Origin: Aliitabrizicola sp031408575
GTDB taxonomy: Bacteria; Pseudomonadota; Alphaproteobacteria; Rhodobacterales; Rhodobacteraceae
Assembly (NCBI GenBank): GCA_031408575.1
Contig: JANNWS010000204.1
Location: 1-64,000 of the forward strand
Reading direction: 5' to 3'
DNA length: 64,000 nt
Part shown: in pieces, positions 1 to 8,923 of the stretch
How the letters are laid out: every line of letters begins with the position of its first letter
Position numbering within the stretch: position 1 is the first letter of the stretch
Translations under genes and position numbers: made by a program
Notes under the pieces: generated by a model
The model's input: only the letters and a program-made list of their open reading frames with translations
What the model was told of the DNA's origin: nothing
The model's database searches: none

Positions 1-73
1 GTGACAGTTCCGTTGCGCCCGGCACGGACGTTCGATTAACCTGCGCCTGAACACTGTCAGGATCGGACCCAAG

Positions 74-718
74 GTGACGCGCATCCTCCCCGAGATCGTG
101 GCGACCGCCATCGTCATCTTCTCCCGCTTCATCACCGCCGCACGCGGCATCTGGCTGGGGTCCGCCCCCGAAAACCGCCAGCGCGTCTATTTCGCCAATC
201 ACGCCAGCAACGGCGATTTCGTTCTGATCTGGGCGGTGCTGCCCCGCCTCCTGCGCCAGCGCACCCGGCCCGTCGCGGCCAGCGATTACTGGCTGAAATC
301 CGGGCCGCGCGCCTATGTCGGGCGGCGGGTGTTCAACGCCGTTCTGATCAACCGCATCGCCGAGGATCGCACCGAAGACCCGGTATCCCAGATGGCCAAG
401 GCGCTGGATGACGGCGCGTCGCTGATCCTGTTCCCCGAGGGCAAGCGCAACACCACCGACGACCTCCTGCTGCCTTTCAAAAGCGGGCTTTTCCATCTGG
501 CCCGCAGCCAACCGCAGGTCGATCTGGTGCCGGTCTGGATCGAGAACCTGAACCGCGTCATGCCCAAGGGCGAGGTTATTCCGATTCCGCTGATCTGCAC
601 CGTCACCTTCGGGGCGGCACTGCATGTGGCGCAGGACGAGGCGAAAGACGCCTTCCTTGCACGTGCCGAGGCCGCGCTGCGCGCGCTGGCCGCCACCACC
701 GAAAGGCCCCGGACATGA
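74..718 (+). CDS. PlsC-like lysophosphatidate acyltransferase
   Basis: Probable 1-acyl-sn-glycerol-3-phosphate acyltransferase, which transfers an acyl chain to a lysophospholipid to make phosphatidate at the inner membrane. The 214-aa protein shows the family HX4D motif (NHASNGD, His43 and Asp48) and the substrate-binding FPEG block (residues 120-123). The start taken is GTG at 74, with only a weak GGA ahead of it; the frame stays open upstream to position 5, so a slightly earlier alternative start is possible. The stop overlaps the next ATG by 4 bp (ATGA), and the next two genes are CdsA and a CDP-alcohol phosphatidyltransferase, so the three probably feed one lipid-headgroup pathway. Family assignment is firm; the exact acceptor is unknown. 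Confidence 0.88.
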   Translation: MTRILPEIVATAIVIFSRFITAARGIWLGSAPENRQRVYFANHASNGDFVLIWAVLPRLLRQRTRPVAASDYWLKSGPRAYVGRRVFNAVLINRIAEDRTEDPVSQMAKALDDGASLILFPEGKRNTTDDLLLPFKSGLFHLARSQPQVDLVPVWIENLNRVMPKGEVIPIPLICTVTFGAALHVAQDEAKDAFLARAEAALRALAATTERPRT

Positions 719-1665
719 CCCGCGCCACCGCCGACCTCGCGTATCTGCTGGCGGGTCTTGGGGTCTTCATGATCGTGGTAACCCTGATCGGCCAAGCCCT
801 GCAGAACCGCTATTCGCCCGACGGCACGAATACTGTGGTCGAGAACCTGAACGACCGGATCCGCGCGTGGTGGGTGATGATCGTGCTGATGGCGATTGCC
901 CTGATCGGCGGCACGGCCGGGGCGACGCTGCTGTTCGCCTTCTGCTCGTTTGCAGCGCTGCGCGAAGTCATCACGATCTCGGAAATCCGGCGCAGCGACC
1001 ATTGGGCGGTGCTGGCCGCGTTCTTCGTGGTGCTGCCGCTGCAATACTACCTGATCTGGACCCAGTGGTATGGCCTCTATGCCATTCTGATCCCGGTCTA
1101 TGCGTTTCTGCTGATCCCCATCATCTCGGTCCTGCGCGGCGATACCGAAGGGTTCCTCACGCGCATCGCAGGTGTGCAATGGGCGCTGATGATCTGCGTC
1201 TATTGCATCAGCCATGTCCCGGCCCTTCTCAGCCTTCAGATCCCCGGCTACGAGGGGCGCAATGTCATGCTGATCGCGTTCCTCATCATCGTGGTGCAGG
1301 CCAGCGATGTGGCGCAATACATCTGGGGCAAGCTGATCGGGCGGACAAAGATTGCGCCCAATGTCTCGCCCTCGAAGACGGTCGAGGGGTTCGTGGGTGG
1401 CGCGCTGTCGGCCATCCTGATCGGCGCAAGCCTGTCGTGGATCACGCCCTTCACGCCCCTGCAGGCAGGCGCGCTTTCGTTTGTGATCGTGATTTTCGGG
1501 TTTCTGGGCGGGCTGGTGATGTCGGCCATCAAGCGTGACCGGGGGGTCAAGGACTGGGGCCACCTGATCGCGGGGCATGGCGGGGTCACCGACCGGCTGG
1601 ATTCGGTGATCTTTTCCGCGCCGATCTTTTTCCACCTGACCCGCTACTGGTGGTCGCTGACATGA
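715..1665 (+). CDS. Phosphatidate cytidylyltransferase (CdsA family)
   Basis: Polytopic membrane enzyme that makes CDP-diacylglycerol from phosphatidate and CTP. The 316-aa sequence has several hydrophobic segments. Near residues 269-295 it carries the complete CdsA signature: KRDRGVKDWGH followed by HGGVTDRLD, with the metal-binding Asp residues intact. The start overlaps the upstream stop (ATGA) and its own stop overlaps the next ATG in the same way, so translation is probably coupled through all three genes. A housekeeping cdsA normally sits with uppS, dxr and bamA; this copy sits in a PlsC/PgsA-like cassette, so I infer an accessory paralogue (compare the E. coli ynbAB pair). Whether it replaces or adds to the main CdsA cannot be seen here. 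Confidence 0.92.
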   Translation: MTRATADLAYLLAGLGVFMIVVTLIGQALQNRYSPDGTNTVVENLNDRIRAWWVMIVLMAIALIGGTAGATLLFAFCSFAALREVITISEIRRSDHWAVLAAFFVVLPLQYYLIWTQWYGLYAILIPVYAFLLIPIISVLRGDTEGFLTRIAGVQWALMICVYCISHVPALLSLQIPGYEGRNVMLIAFLIIVVQASDVAQYIWGKLIGRTKIAPNVSPSKTVEGFVGGALSAILIGASLSWITPFTPLQAGALSFVIVIFGFLGGLVMSAIKRDRGVKDWGHLIAGHGGVTDRLDSVIFSAPIFFHLTRYWWSLT

Positions 1666-2303
1666 CCGAACCGCCCTCTGGCCGCCGCCCGCTGGCAAGC
1701 CGCAACACTGTCTGGGCGCAGGCACTGGCCCGGCGCATGGCGGCCACGCGGATCACCCCGAACCAGATTTCAATGGCGGGCATGGGCTTTGCCGCATTGG
1801 CCGGGCTGTGCTTCTGGTGCGCGGGCCACAGCGACGGCGCGCTGCGGATCATTCTGCTGTCGCTGGCGGCGGCCGGGTGCCAGTTGCGCCTGATCTGCAA
1901 CCTGCTCGACGGCATGGTGGCGATCGAGGCCGGCAAGCAGACGCCAGACGGCGCATTCTGGAACGAGTTTCCCGATCGCGTGTCGGATATTCTGATCCTT
2001 GTCGGGATCGGAGCAGGCCTTGGGCTGGCATCGCTGGGTTGGGCCGCCGCCTGCATGGCTGTGCTGACCGCCTATACCCGCGAACTTGGTCGCGCGGTGG
2101 GCGCGCCTGCCGACTATCGCGGGCCGATGGCGAAACCGCACCGCATGGCAGTGGTGACGCTTGGCGCCCTGCTGTCGATCTTCGATCCGCTTTGGGCGGG
2201 ACAGGGCCGTGTGCTGACTGTGGTGCTCTGGGTGGTTGTTCTTGGTGCGGCGGCCACGGTTCTGCGACGCTCGCTGCGGCTGATCAGGTATCTTAAGGGA
2301 TAA
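1662..2303 (+). CDS. CDP-alcohol phosphatidyltransferase family protein with altered active-site motif
   Basis: Membrane protein of the family that transfers a phosphatidyl group from CDP-diacylglycerol to an alcohol. ATG 1662 is chosen because it overlaps the cdsA stop (ATGA); a GTG lies at 1650. The 213-aa protein has the family motif region at residues 80-109, but it deviates from D-x2-D-G-x2-A-R-x8-G-x3-D-x3-D. The first Asp is Asn80, the Arg is Ile88 and the third Asp is Asn101; Asp83, Gly84, Ala87, Gly97 and Asp105 remain. Metal ligands are normally the first three Asp residues, so the enzyme may be inactive or belong to a divergent subgroup with another chemistry. Hydrophobic segments follow, as in the family. 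The head-group alcohol cannot be predicted. Confidence 0.82.
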   Translation: MTEPPSGRRPLASRNTVWAQALARRMAATRITPNQISMAGMGFAALAGLCFWCAGHSDGALRIILLSLAAAGCQLRLICNLLDGMVAIEAGKQTPDGAFWNEFPDRVSDILILVGIGAGLGLASLGWAAACMAVLTAYTRELGRAVGAPADYRGPMAKPHRMAVVTLGALLSIFDPLWAGQGRVLTVVLWVVVLGAAATVLRRSLRLIRYLKG

Positions 2304-2495
2304 CCTGCTTTAGGGAGTCGGCGTTGATCACGATACGGCCCCGACTTTCCATCAAGGTGACGCCGACGGTTTGACACGGCCCGCCGCGACCCGCGAGGTC
2401 GGGGAATACAGACGCAGAAAAACCGTCCATACTGCAATCGGATTGGCGGCCTTGGCGATGGATGTTTTGCGCAGCCGACATGAACGGAATAGACG

Positions 2496-4091
2496 ATGGC
2501 GCAAGGTTTTGACTATGTGATCGTCGGAGGCGGGACCGCCGGCTGCATTCTGGCAGCCCGGCTTTCGGAAAACCCCGTCGTCCGCGTTTGCCTGATCGAG
2601 GCGGGGGGCCGCGACACCAACCCGCTTATTCATGTACCGATCGGCTTTGCCAAGCTGACATCTGGCCCGCTGACATGGGGCCTGACCACCACCCCCCAGC
2701 GCCATGCAAACAACCGCGAGATACCCTATGCGCAGGCACGGGTGCTGGGCGGCGGCAGTTCGATCAATGCCGAAGTGTTCACGCGCGGCCACCCGACCGA
2801 CTACGACCGCTGGGTGGACGAAGGGGCAGCAGGCTGGGGCTTTGCCAACATCCGCAAATACTTCCTGCGCTCCGAAGGCAACGCGTTCCTGTCCGGCGAC
2901 TGGCATGGCACCGAAGGCCCGCTTGGTGTGTCCAATACCCCCGATCCGCATCCGATGACCCGCGCCTTCGTGAAGTCGTGTCAGGAAATGGGCATCCCCT
3001 ATAACCCCGACTTCAACGGCCCGGTGCAGCAAGGCACCGGCTTTTACCAGACAACAACCCGCAACAACCGTCGCTGCTCGACCGCCACAGGCTACCTGCG
3101 CCCCGCACTTGCGCGCTCCAACCTGACGCTGATCACCGGCGCGCAGGTCCGGCGTGTTGTGTTCGAAGGCCGCCGCGCCGTTGGTGTTGACTGCGCCATC
3201 GGTGGCGCGCCCCAGACCCTGCGCGCCGAAAGCGAGGTCATCATCACCGCAGGAGCCATCGGTTCGCCCAAATTGATGCTGTTGTCCGGTGTCGGACCCG
3301 CCGCGCAACTTTCATTACATGGTATAGCGGTGCTTCATGACCTGCCCGGCGTCGGGCAGAACCTGACCGACCATTTCGGCGTCGATATGGTGGCCGAGCT
3401 GCAAGGCCAGCACTCACTCGATAAATACAACAAACCGCATTGGGCAGTCTGGGCCGGATTGCAGTATGTCCTCTTCAAGACCGGCCCGATCACGTCGAAT
3501 ATCGTCGAAGGCGGGGCGTTCTGGTATTCCACCGCTGAATTATCGGTCCCCGATCTGCAATTCCACTTCCTTGCGGGCGCCGGTGCCGAATCCGGTGTGC
3601 CGAGCGTCGCACGGGGTTCCTCCGGCATCACCCTCAATTCTTATGCGCTGCGCCCGAAATCGCGCGGCTCGGTCACTTTGCGATCTTCCGACCCTGCCGA
3701 CACGCCATGTGTCGATCCTAACTTTCTTGCTGATCCGGATGACCTGCGTATCTCGGTCGAAGGTATGAAGATCAGCCGTCAGATGCTGTCGCAAGCCAGC
3801 CTGCAAAAGCACATCCGCGCCATCCGCTTTCCAGATGACAGCGTCCGCAGTCAGGCCGAGTTCGAAGCCTATGCTCGCCAGTACGGCCGCACCTCGTACC
3901 ACCCGGTCGGCACCTGCAAGATGGGCGTGGATGCGATGGCCGTGGTCGACCCCCAACTTCGCGTCCACGGCCTTGATGGTCTGCGGGTGTGCGACAGCGC
4001 GATCATGCCCAGCTTGATCGGCTCCAACACCAATGCGCCCACCGTCATGATCGGCGAGCGGGCAGCCGACCTGATCCGCGGCAATACCTGA
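2496..4091 (+). CDS. GMC-family FAD oxidoreductase (choline/alcohol dehydrogenase-like)
   Basis: FAD-dependent dehydrogenase oxidising a primary alcohol to an aldehyde; 531 aa, normal for the GMC family. The N-terminal dinucleotide-binding motif is VGGGTAGCILAARL. GMC signature 1 (ARVLGGGSSINAEVFTRG) and signature 2 (GAIGSPKLMLLSGVGP) are both complete. The C-terminal catalytic His is in YHPVGTCKMG (about residue 469), with the second active-site position in NTNAPT (about 511-513). There is no signal peptide, so the enzyme is cytoplasmic. It stands alone, 192 bp after the lipid genes; a TTGACA at 2371 could be a -35 box but I see no convincing -10. The family includes choline dehydrogenase, AlkJ and polyethylene glycol dehydrogenase; no betaine genes are nearby, so the substrate is open. 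Confidence 0.92.
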   Translation: MAQGFDYVIVGGGTAGCILAARLSENPVVRVCLIEAGGRDTNPLIHVPIGFAKLTSGPLTWGLTTTPQRHANNREIPYAQARVLGGGSSINAEVFTRGHPTDYDRWVDEGAAGWGFANIRKYFLRSEGNAFLSGDWHGTEGPLGVSNTPDPHPMTRAFVKSCQEMGIPYNPDFNGPVQQGTGFYQTTTRNNRRCSTATGYLRPALARSNLTLITGAQVRRVVFEGRRAVGVDCAIGGAPQTLRAESEVIITAGAIGSPKLMLLSGVGPAAQLSLHGIAVLHDLPGVGQNLTDHFGVDMVAELQGQHSLDKYNKPHWAVWAGLQYVLFKTGPITSNIVEGGAFWYSTAELSVPDLQFHFLAGAGAESGVPSVARGSSGITLNSYALRPKSRGSVTLRSSDPADTPCVDPNFLADPDDLRISVEGMKISRQMLSQASLQKHIRAIRFPDDSVRSQAEFEAYARQYGRTSYHPVGTCKMGVDAMAVVDPQLRVHGLDGLRVCDSAIMPSLIGSNTNAPTVMIGERAADLIRGNT

Positions 4092-4342
4092 CCCGTCCGC
4101 GCACGGCCATCTGGCCGGCAGCGACCCGGTGGCCCAATGCGTTCAGTCTGGCGATGCATTCCACGCCCAGATCATGTGTATCCAGTATCGCCGCAATGCC
4201 GGTCAGGGGTGCGGGCGGGACCACGGACGCCGCCGGTAGACCTGTTTGCGCACCGACGAAATAGCGGGGTCGAGGTGTCGCGGGCCAGGGGCAGTCCAAG
4301 CTCGTCAGCGCGGGTGGGACAGGGTGTAGCGCTCCGCGCAGG

Positions 4343-4365
4343 GGGTATTTTTTCCGAAAAGAAGC
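4343..4365 (+). repeat. Dispersed intergenic repeat B, copy 1
   Basis: A 23-bp block with core TTTTTCCGAAAAGAA that matches 30659-30681, read on the opposite strand, at 21 of 23 positions. Both copies lie between genes. The core can fold on itself (TTTTTCC against GAAAAG). I infer a short repeat family of this genome; its function is unknown. Confidence 0.6.
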
Positions 4366-4772
4366 CGCATGGGCCGCGCCCGGGCGATTGGCCAAAGACG
4401 GGCAGGTACAGCGCGATACTTCGTCTGGCCGAGTGTCCGAAGCGCACTGCACGCAAGGTGGGGGTCGTATCGGGCCCGTGTCTTAAGGCTGTGGTGTGTT
4501 TATGGTTTCCCGTCGGGTCAAGTTGCGGGCGAGATGCAAGGCAACGTCGGACTGACCCATCAGGGCGGTAGAAGGCGCGTGGCAACGATGCCGTAAGCGT
4601 CACGACCGGCAACACAAGGTCAGCCATTGCAAGGCGCTTTGGTCAGCGTGTCAGCAGGTGTGAGGTTGCCCAGAGTGCTGCAAAAGCCGGGGACCAGCAG
4701 ACAGCGGACCCACCAGCGGACGACTTCGAAAGGTTGCCGAGGCCACCAGCGATGTCTGGACGCGCCTGCGGG

Positions 4773-4801
4773 CATGCGCCCCCAATAGCGGGGGGCGCAT
4801 G
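4773..4801. repeat. Perfect 11-bp inverted repeat (hairpin)
   Basis: CATGCGCCCCC at 4773-4783 is exactly complementary to GGGGGCGCATG at 4791-4801 across a 7-nt loop. No T-run follows on either strand, so it is not a classic intrinsic terminator. It could protect 3' ends of transcripts entering from either side. Confidence 0.6.
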
Positions 4802-5024
4802 TGCAGGGCTTGGGTACCAAAAACGCCGAGGAAAAAAACATGGAAAAAACTGGTTTCGACAAAATCAAATATCCTCAACAGTCACAACCTATCCGTGCCG
4901 TGACAGGTTCATCGTGAAAGCGGCGTGACCTTGGCGTGAATTGCGCCAAATCTGGTCGCGCCCGACGTTGCGGAACACTTGCGAACAGCCAGCGAGAGGC
5001 GGAACCGCCGCATCAACTGACGGC

Positions 5025-5585
5025 TCAGCCGCCCGACTGCCAGACCTTCACCGCGTCAAGCGGCCAGACCAGCATCAGGATGTTCAGGGCAAGACCATCG
5101 CGGATCAGGTACATCGTCAGGGCCTCGAACCCGATGATCAGGGCAATGCTGGCCCAAACCGGCATGATCCGCGCCAGAAAGAACCCGGCAACCATTGCCA
5201 GGATATCGGCGACGGAATTCAAGACGGAGTCGCCGAAATAATCGAGCGAGATGGTGACAGTGCGGTAGCGCTCTATGATCGCGCTGGAGTTTTCAAGTAC
5301 TTCCCACCCGGCTTCGACAAGGGTGGCGATGGCCAGACGCCACCCGAACGGCAGGCGGCGCGCAACAAGCCACAACAGCGCATAGAACAGCAGGCCGTGG
5401 ATGATGTGCGACAGGGTGTACCAATCGGCAATGTGCTGCGAGTTCTCCGCGCTCATGGTTTGGCCGTGCCACAGCTTGATGTATCCGCATTTGCAGATCG
5501 GCTCGCGCCCGACCCACAACAGCCAGGCGGCGGTGGCAAGGATGACCGCCGTGACGATCCAATAGGGCAGGGCGCGCTTTGTCAT
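5025..5585 (-). CDS. UPF0314/DUF2585 membrane protein
   Basis: Conserved alphaproteobacterial membrane protein of unknown function, 186 aa. Hydrophobic segments lie at about 8-25, 60-77, 122-140 and 143-161. Between the first two is the family block with CKCGYIKLWHG (Cys31, Cys33) and SENSQHIADWYTLSHIIHG-like residues, here AENSQHIADWYTLSH, which I recognise from UPF0314 proteins. It is the last gene of the transglutaminase/ATP-grasp operon, 51 bp after the small transglutaminase. The paired Cys and several His near the membrane face suggest metal or redox chemistry, but that is speculation. Family assignment is confident; function is not known. Confidence 0.85.
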   Translation of the reverse strand: MTKRALPYWIVTAVILATAAWLLWVGREPICKCGYIKLWHGQTMSAENSQHIADWYTLSHIIHGLLFYALLWLVARRLPFGWRLAIATLVEAGWEVLENSSAIIERYRTVTISLDYFGDSVLNSVADILAMVAGFFLARIMPVWASIALIIGFEALTMYLIRDGLALNILMLVWPLDAVKVWQSGG

Positions 5586-5636
5586 GCGGCAGAGCGAAGC
5601 ACAGGCTGTCTTCGTCGTCCAGCGGGTTGCTTGCGA

Positions 5637-6515
5637 TCAGGCGTCAAGCGGGATCACATCGACCGAGTGCAGGCCGGTCTGGTGACCCGAGACGCGCAGC
5701 ACGCCCCGGATCGGTGAGACATCGGAATAGTCACGCCCGCGCGCCACCACGATGTGGTTTTCCCCGACCGTGATCGAATTGGTCGGGTCGTATTCGATCC
5801 ATCCCGCGTGTTTGCCGCACCAAGCGCGCACCCAGGCGTGCATCGCGTCGGCCCCTTCGAGGCGCGGCTTGCCCGGTGGCGGAATGGTCCGCAGCAGACC
5901 CGAGACATATCCCGCCGGAATGCCAAGGCCACGCAGGCAGGCAATCATGATATGGCTGAAATCCTGGCAGACGCCGTGGCGGGCGTTGAACGCTTCGCGC
6001 ATCGGGGTATCAACCTCGGTCGCGTCAGGGTCATAGCGCATGTCATGGTGCAGCGCCTCGCCGATGGCAACAACCGCCTGGAGCGCCGTCATCTGCGCGC
6101 CGGTGGCCGCCTCGGCATAGGCCAGCATGGCGCTGTCGTGCGGCACAAGGGGCGAGGGCGCCAGGAAATGGCCGGGCGCATCGGCGGTCAGGCTGCGGCT
6201 GGCGGCCAGATCGGCCGCAAGGTCGGCGCGCGGGGTTGACGGCCCCGGCGGGGACGCACCGCGCCGCTCGACACGGGCCTGAACCCGCAGCGCCACATCG
6301 TCGAATGCGCCACGGAACGCGAAATCGGTTGCACGGTTGCCGAAGAAATCGCTGCGGTCGGTCCGCTCGGACGGGGCGGGCGTGATATCCAGATGGCCTG
6401 CGATCAGGCGCTGCTCGCCGGGCAAGTCGGCGGGCATGAGCCGCACCAAGTGCCGCCCGCCGCTGGCGGGGCTAGCGTAGGTGTAGGCGATGCGCAGCAC
6501 GATGTCGTAGATCAT
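5637..6515 (-). CDS. Transglutaminase-like protein (bacterial transglutaminase family)
   Basis: 292-aa protein of the transglutaminase-like superfamily. The N-terminal beta-rich bacterial transglutaminase domain covers roughly residues 1-85 and the papain-like core 130-260. The triad is visible: Cys183 in HGVCQDFSH, His226 in DAMHAWVR and Asp243 in YDPTNS. There is no signal peptide. It is eight bases downstream of the ATP-grasp/alpha-E gene, an arrangement found across bacteria and proposed (Iyer, Aravind and colleagues) to act in making or cleaving amide-linked peptide tags. Whether it acts as a protease, amidase or cross-linker cannot be told from sequence. Confidence 0.9.
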   Translation of the reverse strand: MIYDIVLRIAYTYASPASGGRHLVRLMPADLPGEQRLIAGHLDITPAPSERTDRSDFFGNRATDFAFRGAFDDVALRVQARVERRGASPPGPSTPRADLAADLAASRSLTADAPGHFLAPSPLVPHDSAMLAYAEAATGAQMTALQAVVAIGEALHHDMRYDPDATEVDTPMREAFNARHGVCQDFSHIMIACLRGLGIPAGYVSGLLRTIPPPGKPRLEGADAMHAWVRAWCGKHAGWIEYDPTNSITVGENHIVVARGRDYSDVSPIRGVLRVSGHQTGLHSVDVIPLDA

Positions 6516-6523
6516 CGATCACC

Positions 6524-8920
6524 CTACAGCATGTATGCGTCGGACAGCACGTCCGAGAGCGCAAGGATATCAGCCTTCAGCCGGCGCAACGCGGCCGGAC
6601 TCAGCGTTTCTGGGGAATGCAGTGCAATGCTCGTTTGGACGGCAACGACACGGCGGGCGAATTCGGTGAGCTGACCTTTGCGGGTGAATTCGGTCAGCAG
6701 GTCGGCCTGATCCCTGATCTCGGTCAGGTGGAACAGGATCGCGCGGGGGTTTTGCACATCAAGCGCCAGCAGATCGGTCACCGTCTCGCGGCTGGCCAGC
6801 ACCGCATAGCGTTGGCGGTGGGTCATGATGCTGTCGCCGATCTCGATGGCAAGGTCCAGACTGCCGCCGGGTGCCTTGGGGTCGGTCAGCGTTGCCAGCA
6901 GTCCCGCCATGGCGGCGGCCCGCTCCAGCGACCGCCCGATGGTCAGAAAGCGCCAGCCGGTGGCGCGATACATGTTTTCATGCACCAGCCCCGAAAAGCC
7001 CGCGACCTTGCGCAGTAATATGCCCATTGCAAGGGCCGCATCGTCGCCTGCGGTGACGGTTTGCGCCATGCGGGCGATGGACTTTTCAAGATCGGCCAGC
7101 GCCGCCCAGCCATCGACGGAAAAGCGGTCGCGGATGCGGCTGGCGGCATTCACCGCATAGCCCAGCGAGCGGATCAGGCCGTGGGGAAGCGGCTCGGCGG
7201 GGTCAAGCCCGTAGCGGCCAAGCTCTTTGGCGATCAAACCGCGAAGCGCGTCATTTCCGGCCTCGTTCCGCCGCGCATTGTAGGCGCGGGTCAGGCGCAG
7301 CAGACCCTCGGTGCGTTCGATGTAGCGGCCAAGCCAATAGAGGTTGTCGGCGGCACGGCTAGGCAGCGCGCCGGGTTCGGCGCGGGCAAAGGCCTGGGTG
7401 GGCGCCGCAAGCATCGTTTCATCGCGCACCGGGGTATCGGCCACGATCCAGACATCGGCCACTGTGCTGCCCTGCTGCATCGCAATGGCCGTGGTGTCGG
7501 CCGAGGTGCCGATCCGGGCAAAGCCGCCGGGCATCACCTGCCAGCCCTGCGGCGTGCGGGCCAGAAAGACCCGGATCGTCATCGGGCGGGGAACAAGCGC
7601 GCCGTCCTGCCAGACCGGTGTGGTGGACAGGGTAACAAGCTCCTGTCCGACAAGGACCGGGCCATTTGCCACCAGCCAGTCGTCAAGGCTTTGATCGCAC
7701 CCGCGCAACTGGCCTGCCAGCGCGTGGGTGTCATTCGTTTCGAACGGCAGTCGGGTCGCCATGGCGGGGCCGATCAGCATGCCGGCAGCATGGGCGCGAA
7801 CGTGGTTCAATTCGGCCTTCTGGCCGCACCACCATGTGGCGATATTGGGCAGCTTCAGCGGCCTGCCGTTCAGCACTTCGGCAATGCCCGGCAGGAAGGC
7901 GAGCATCGCCTGGCTTTCCAACACCCCCACACCAAGGGCATTCACCAGCGTCACCGTTCCCGCGCGCAGGGCGGACAGCAAACCGGGCGTACCGATCCGG
8001 CTCGTGTCATCCAGTTCCAGCGGGTCGGCCCAAGCGGCGTCCAGCCTGCGCCACAGCACGTCGATGGGGGCGGGGCCGGACACCGTGCGCACCTTCAGCG
8101 CGCCATCCTCGACCGTCAGATCGCCGCCTTCCAGCAGCGTCAGACCAAGATAGCGGGCGATATAGGCATGCTCATAGTAGGTATCGGTCATCGGGCCGGG
8201 GGTCAGGATGCCGACTTTGGCCCCTGCGCGGACCGAGGCATCGGCCTGCAACCCGTTCAGCGCATCGCGGAAGGCCCGAAAGAAGCCGGCAAGGCGGTGG
8301 ACGTTGCTCTGCCCGTAGATCTCGGAGAATACCCGTGTGGCCGCCACGCGGTTTTCAAGCGCAAAGCCTGCACCTGAAGGGGCCTGCGTGCGATCCCCCA
8401 GCACCCACCAGCGCCCATCGGGGCCGCGCCCGATCTCGAAGGCAAGGAAGTGCAGGAAGTGGCCTGACCTTGGGGTTATGCCCACCACCGGGCGCAGCCA
8501 TTCAGGGTTTTCCGCGATCAGGGCGGCGGGCAGGTGGCCGTCGGCGACAAGGCGGTTTTCGCCATATAGATCAGCCACCACGGCTTCCAGCAGGTCTGCG
8601 CGCTCAGATAGCCCGTCCGTGATCTGCGCCCATTCCGCCTCGGGCAGCAGGATCGGCAGCGGGCTGAATGGCCAGTCGCGTTCCGACTGACCCGCGCCAT
8701 AGGTGCGGAAAAACACGCCCGCATCGCGCAGATATTGCTCGCCCCGCGCGATGTTGCGCCCGATGTCTTGCGGCGAAAGCGCCTCGAGATGCGCGATGAT
8801 CCCCGCCCAGGCCGGGCGCATGGTGCCATCGGGGGCCACCAGTTCATCCGGCACACCGGGCAGGGGGCGATAGCTGGCGAACAGCCTGCCCTTGGCGGGC
8901 CGGGGTTGCGCCCTTGGCAT
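6524..8920 (-). CDS. Circularly permuted ATP-grasp / alpha-E domain fusion protein
   Basis: 798 aa in two halves. Residues 1 to about 500 match the circularly permuted type 2 ATP-grasp family (COG2308), which is expected to form amide bonds with ATP. Residues from about 515, beginning SRAADNLYWLGRYIERTE, are the helical alpha-E domain (COG2307, DUF403). In many bacteria these are two adjacent genes; here they are one chain. It follows the large transglutaminase gene by 3 bp and precedes the small one by 8 bp, so the three are surely one transcript. The system is thought to make an amino-acid or peptide conjugate, with the transglutaminases as paired hydrolases or transferases. The substrate is unknown. 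Confidence 0.92.
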   Translation of the reverse strand: MPRAQPRPAKGRLFASYRPLPGVPDELVAPDGTMRPAWAGIIAHLEALSPQDIGRNIARGEQYLRDAGVFFRTYGAGQSERDWPFSPLPILLPEAEWAQITDGLSERADLLEAVVADLYGENRLVADGHLPAALIAENPEWLRPVVGITPRSGHFLHFLAFEIGRGPDGRWWVLGDRTQAPSGAGFALENRVAATRVFSEIYGQSNVHRLAGFFRAFRDALNGLQADASVRAGAKVGILTPGPMTDTYYEHAYIARYLGLTLLEGGDLTVEDGALKVRTVSGPAPIDVLWRRLDAAWADPLELDDTSRIGTPGLLSALRAGTVTLVNALGVGVLESQAMLAFLPGIAEVLNGRPLKLPNIATWWCGQKAELNHVRAHAAGMLIGPAMATRLPFETNDTHALAGQLRGCDQSLDDWLVANGPVLVGQELVTLSTTPVWQDGALVPRPMTIRVFLARTPQGWQVMPGGFARIGTSADTTAIAMQQGSTVADVWIVADTPVRDETMLAAPTQAFARAEPGALPSRAADNLYWLGRYIERTEGLLRLTRAYNARRNEAGNDALRGLIAKELGRYGLDPAEPLPHGLIRSLGYAVNAASRIRDRFSVDGWAALADLEKSIARMAQTVTAGDDAALAMGILLRKVAGFSGLVHENMYRATGWRFLTIGRSLERAAAMAGLLATLTDPKAPGGSLDLAIEIGDSIMTHRQRYAVLASRETVTDLLALDVQNPRAILFHLTEIRDQADLLTEFTRKGQLTEFARRVVAVQTSIALHSPETLSPAALRRLKADILALSDVLSDAYML

Positions 8921-8923
8921 CCG

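Larger units (their letters stand above)
4092..5024. other. 933-bp stretch without a convincing gene
   Basis: This lies between the GMC oxidoreductase (+) and the end of the UPF0314 gene (-), so it should hold transcription stops for both. Open frames are present in several phases, but none has a recognisable domain, a good ribosome site or a family match I know. It contains a copy of a short dispersed repeat at 4343-4365 and a perfect hairpin at 4773-4801, listed separately. Confidence 0.6.

Noticed and set aside
1..39. Open frame ending in TAA at 37-39 as the tail of an upstream gene
   Set aside because: Only 12 codons are visible with no recognisable sequence; other phases also close nearby. 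It cannot be supported.
313..1725. Long minus-strand frame over plsC and cdsA
   Set aside because: Shadow of GC-rich coding DNA; composition rich in Arg, Gln, His and Asp with no domain.
4045..4452. Minus-strand frame after the GMC gene that reads smoothly near 4100-4330
   Set aside because: No ribosome site, no domain, and it overlaps the GMC 3' end; likely chance opening in GC-rich DNA.
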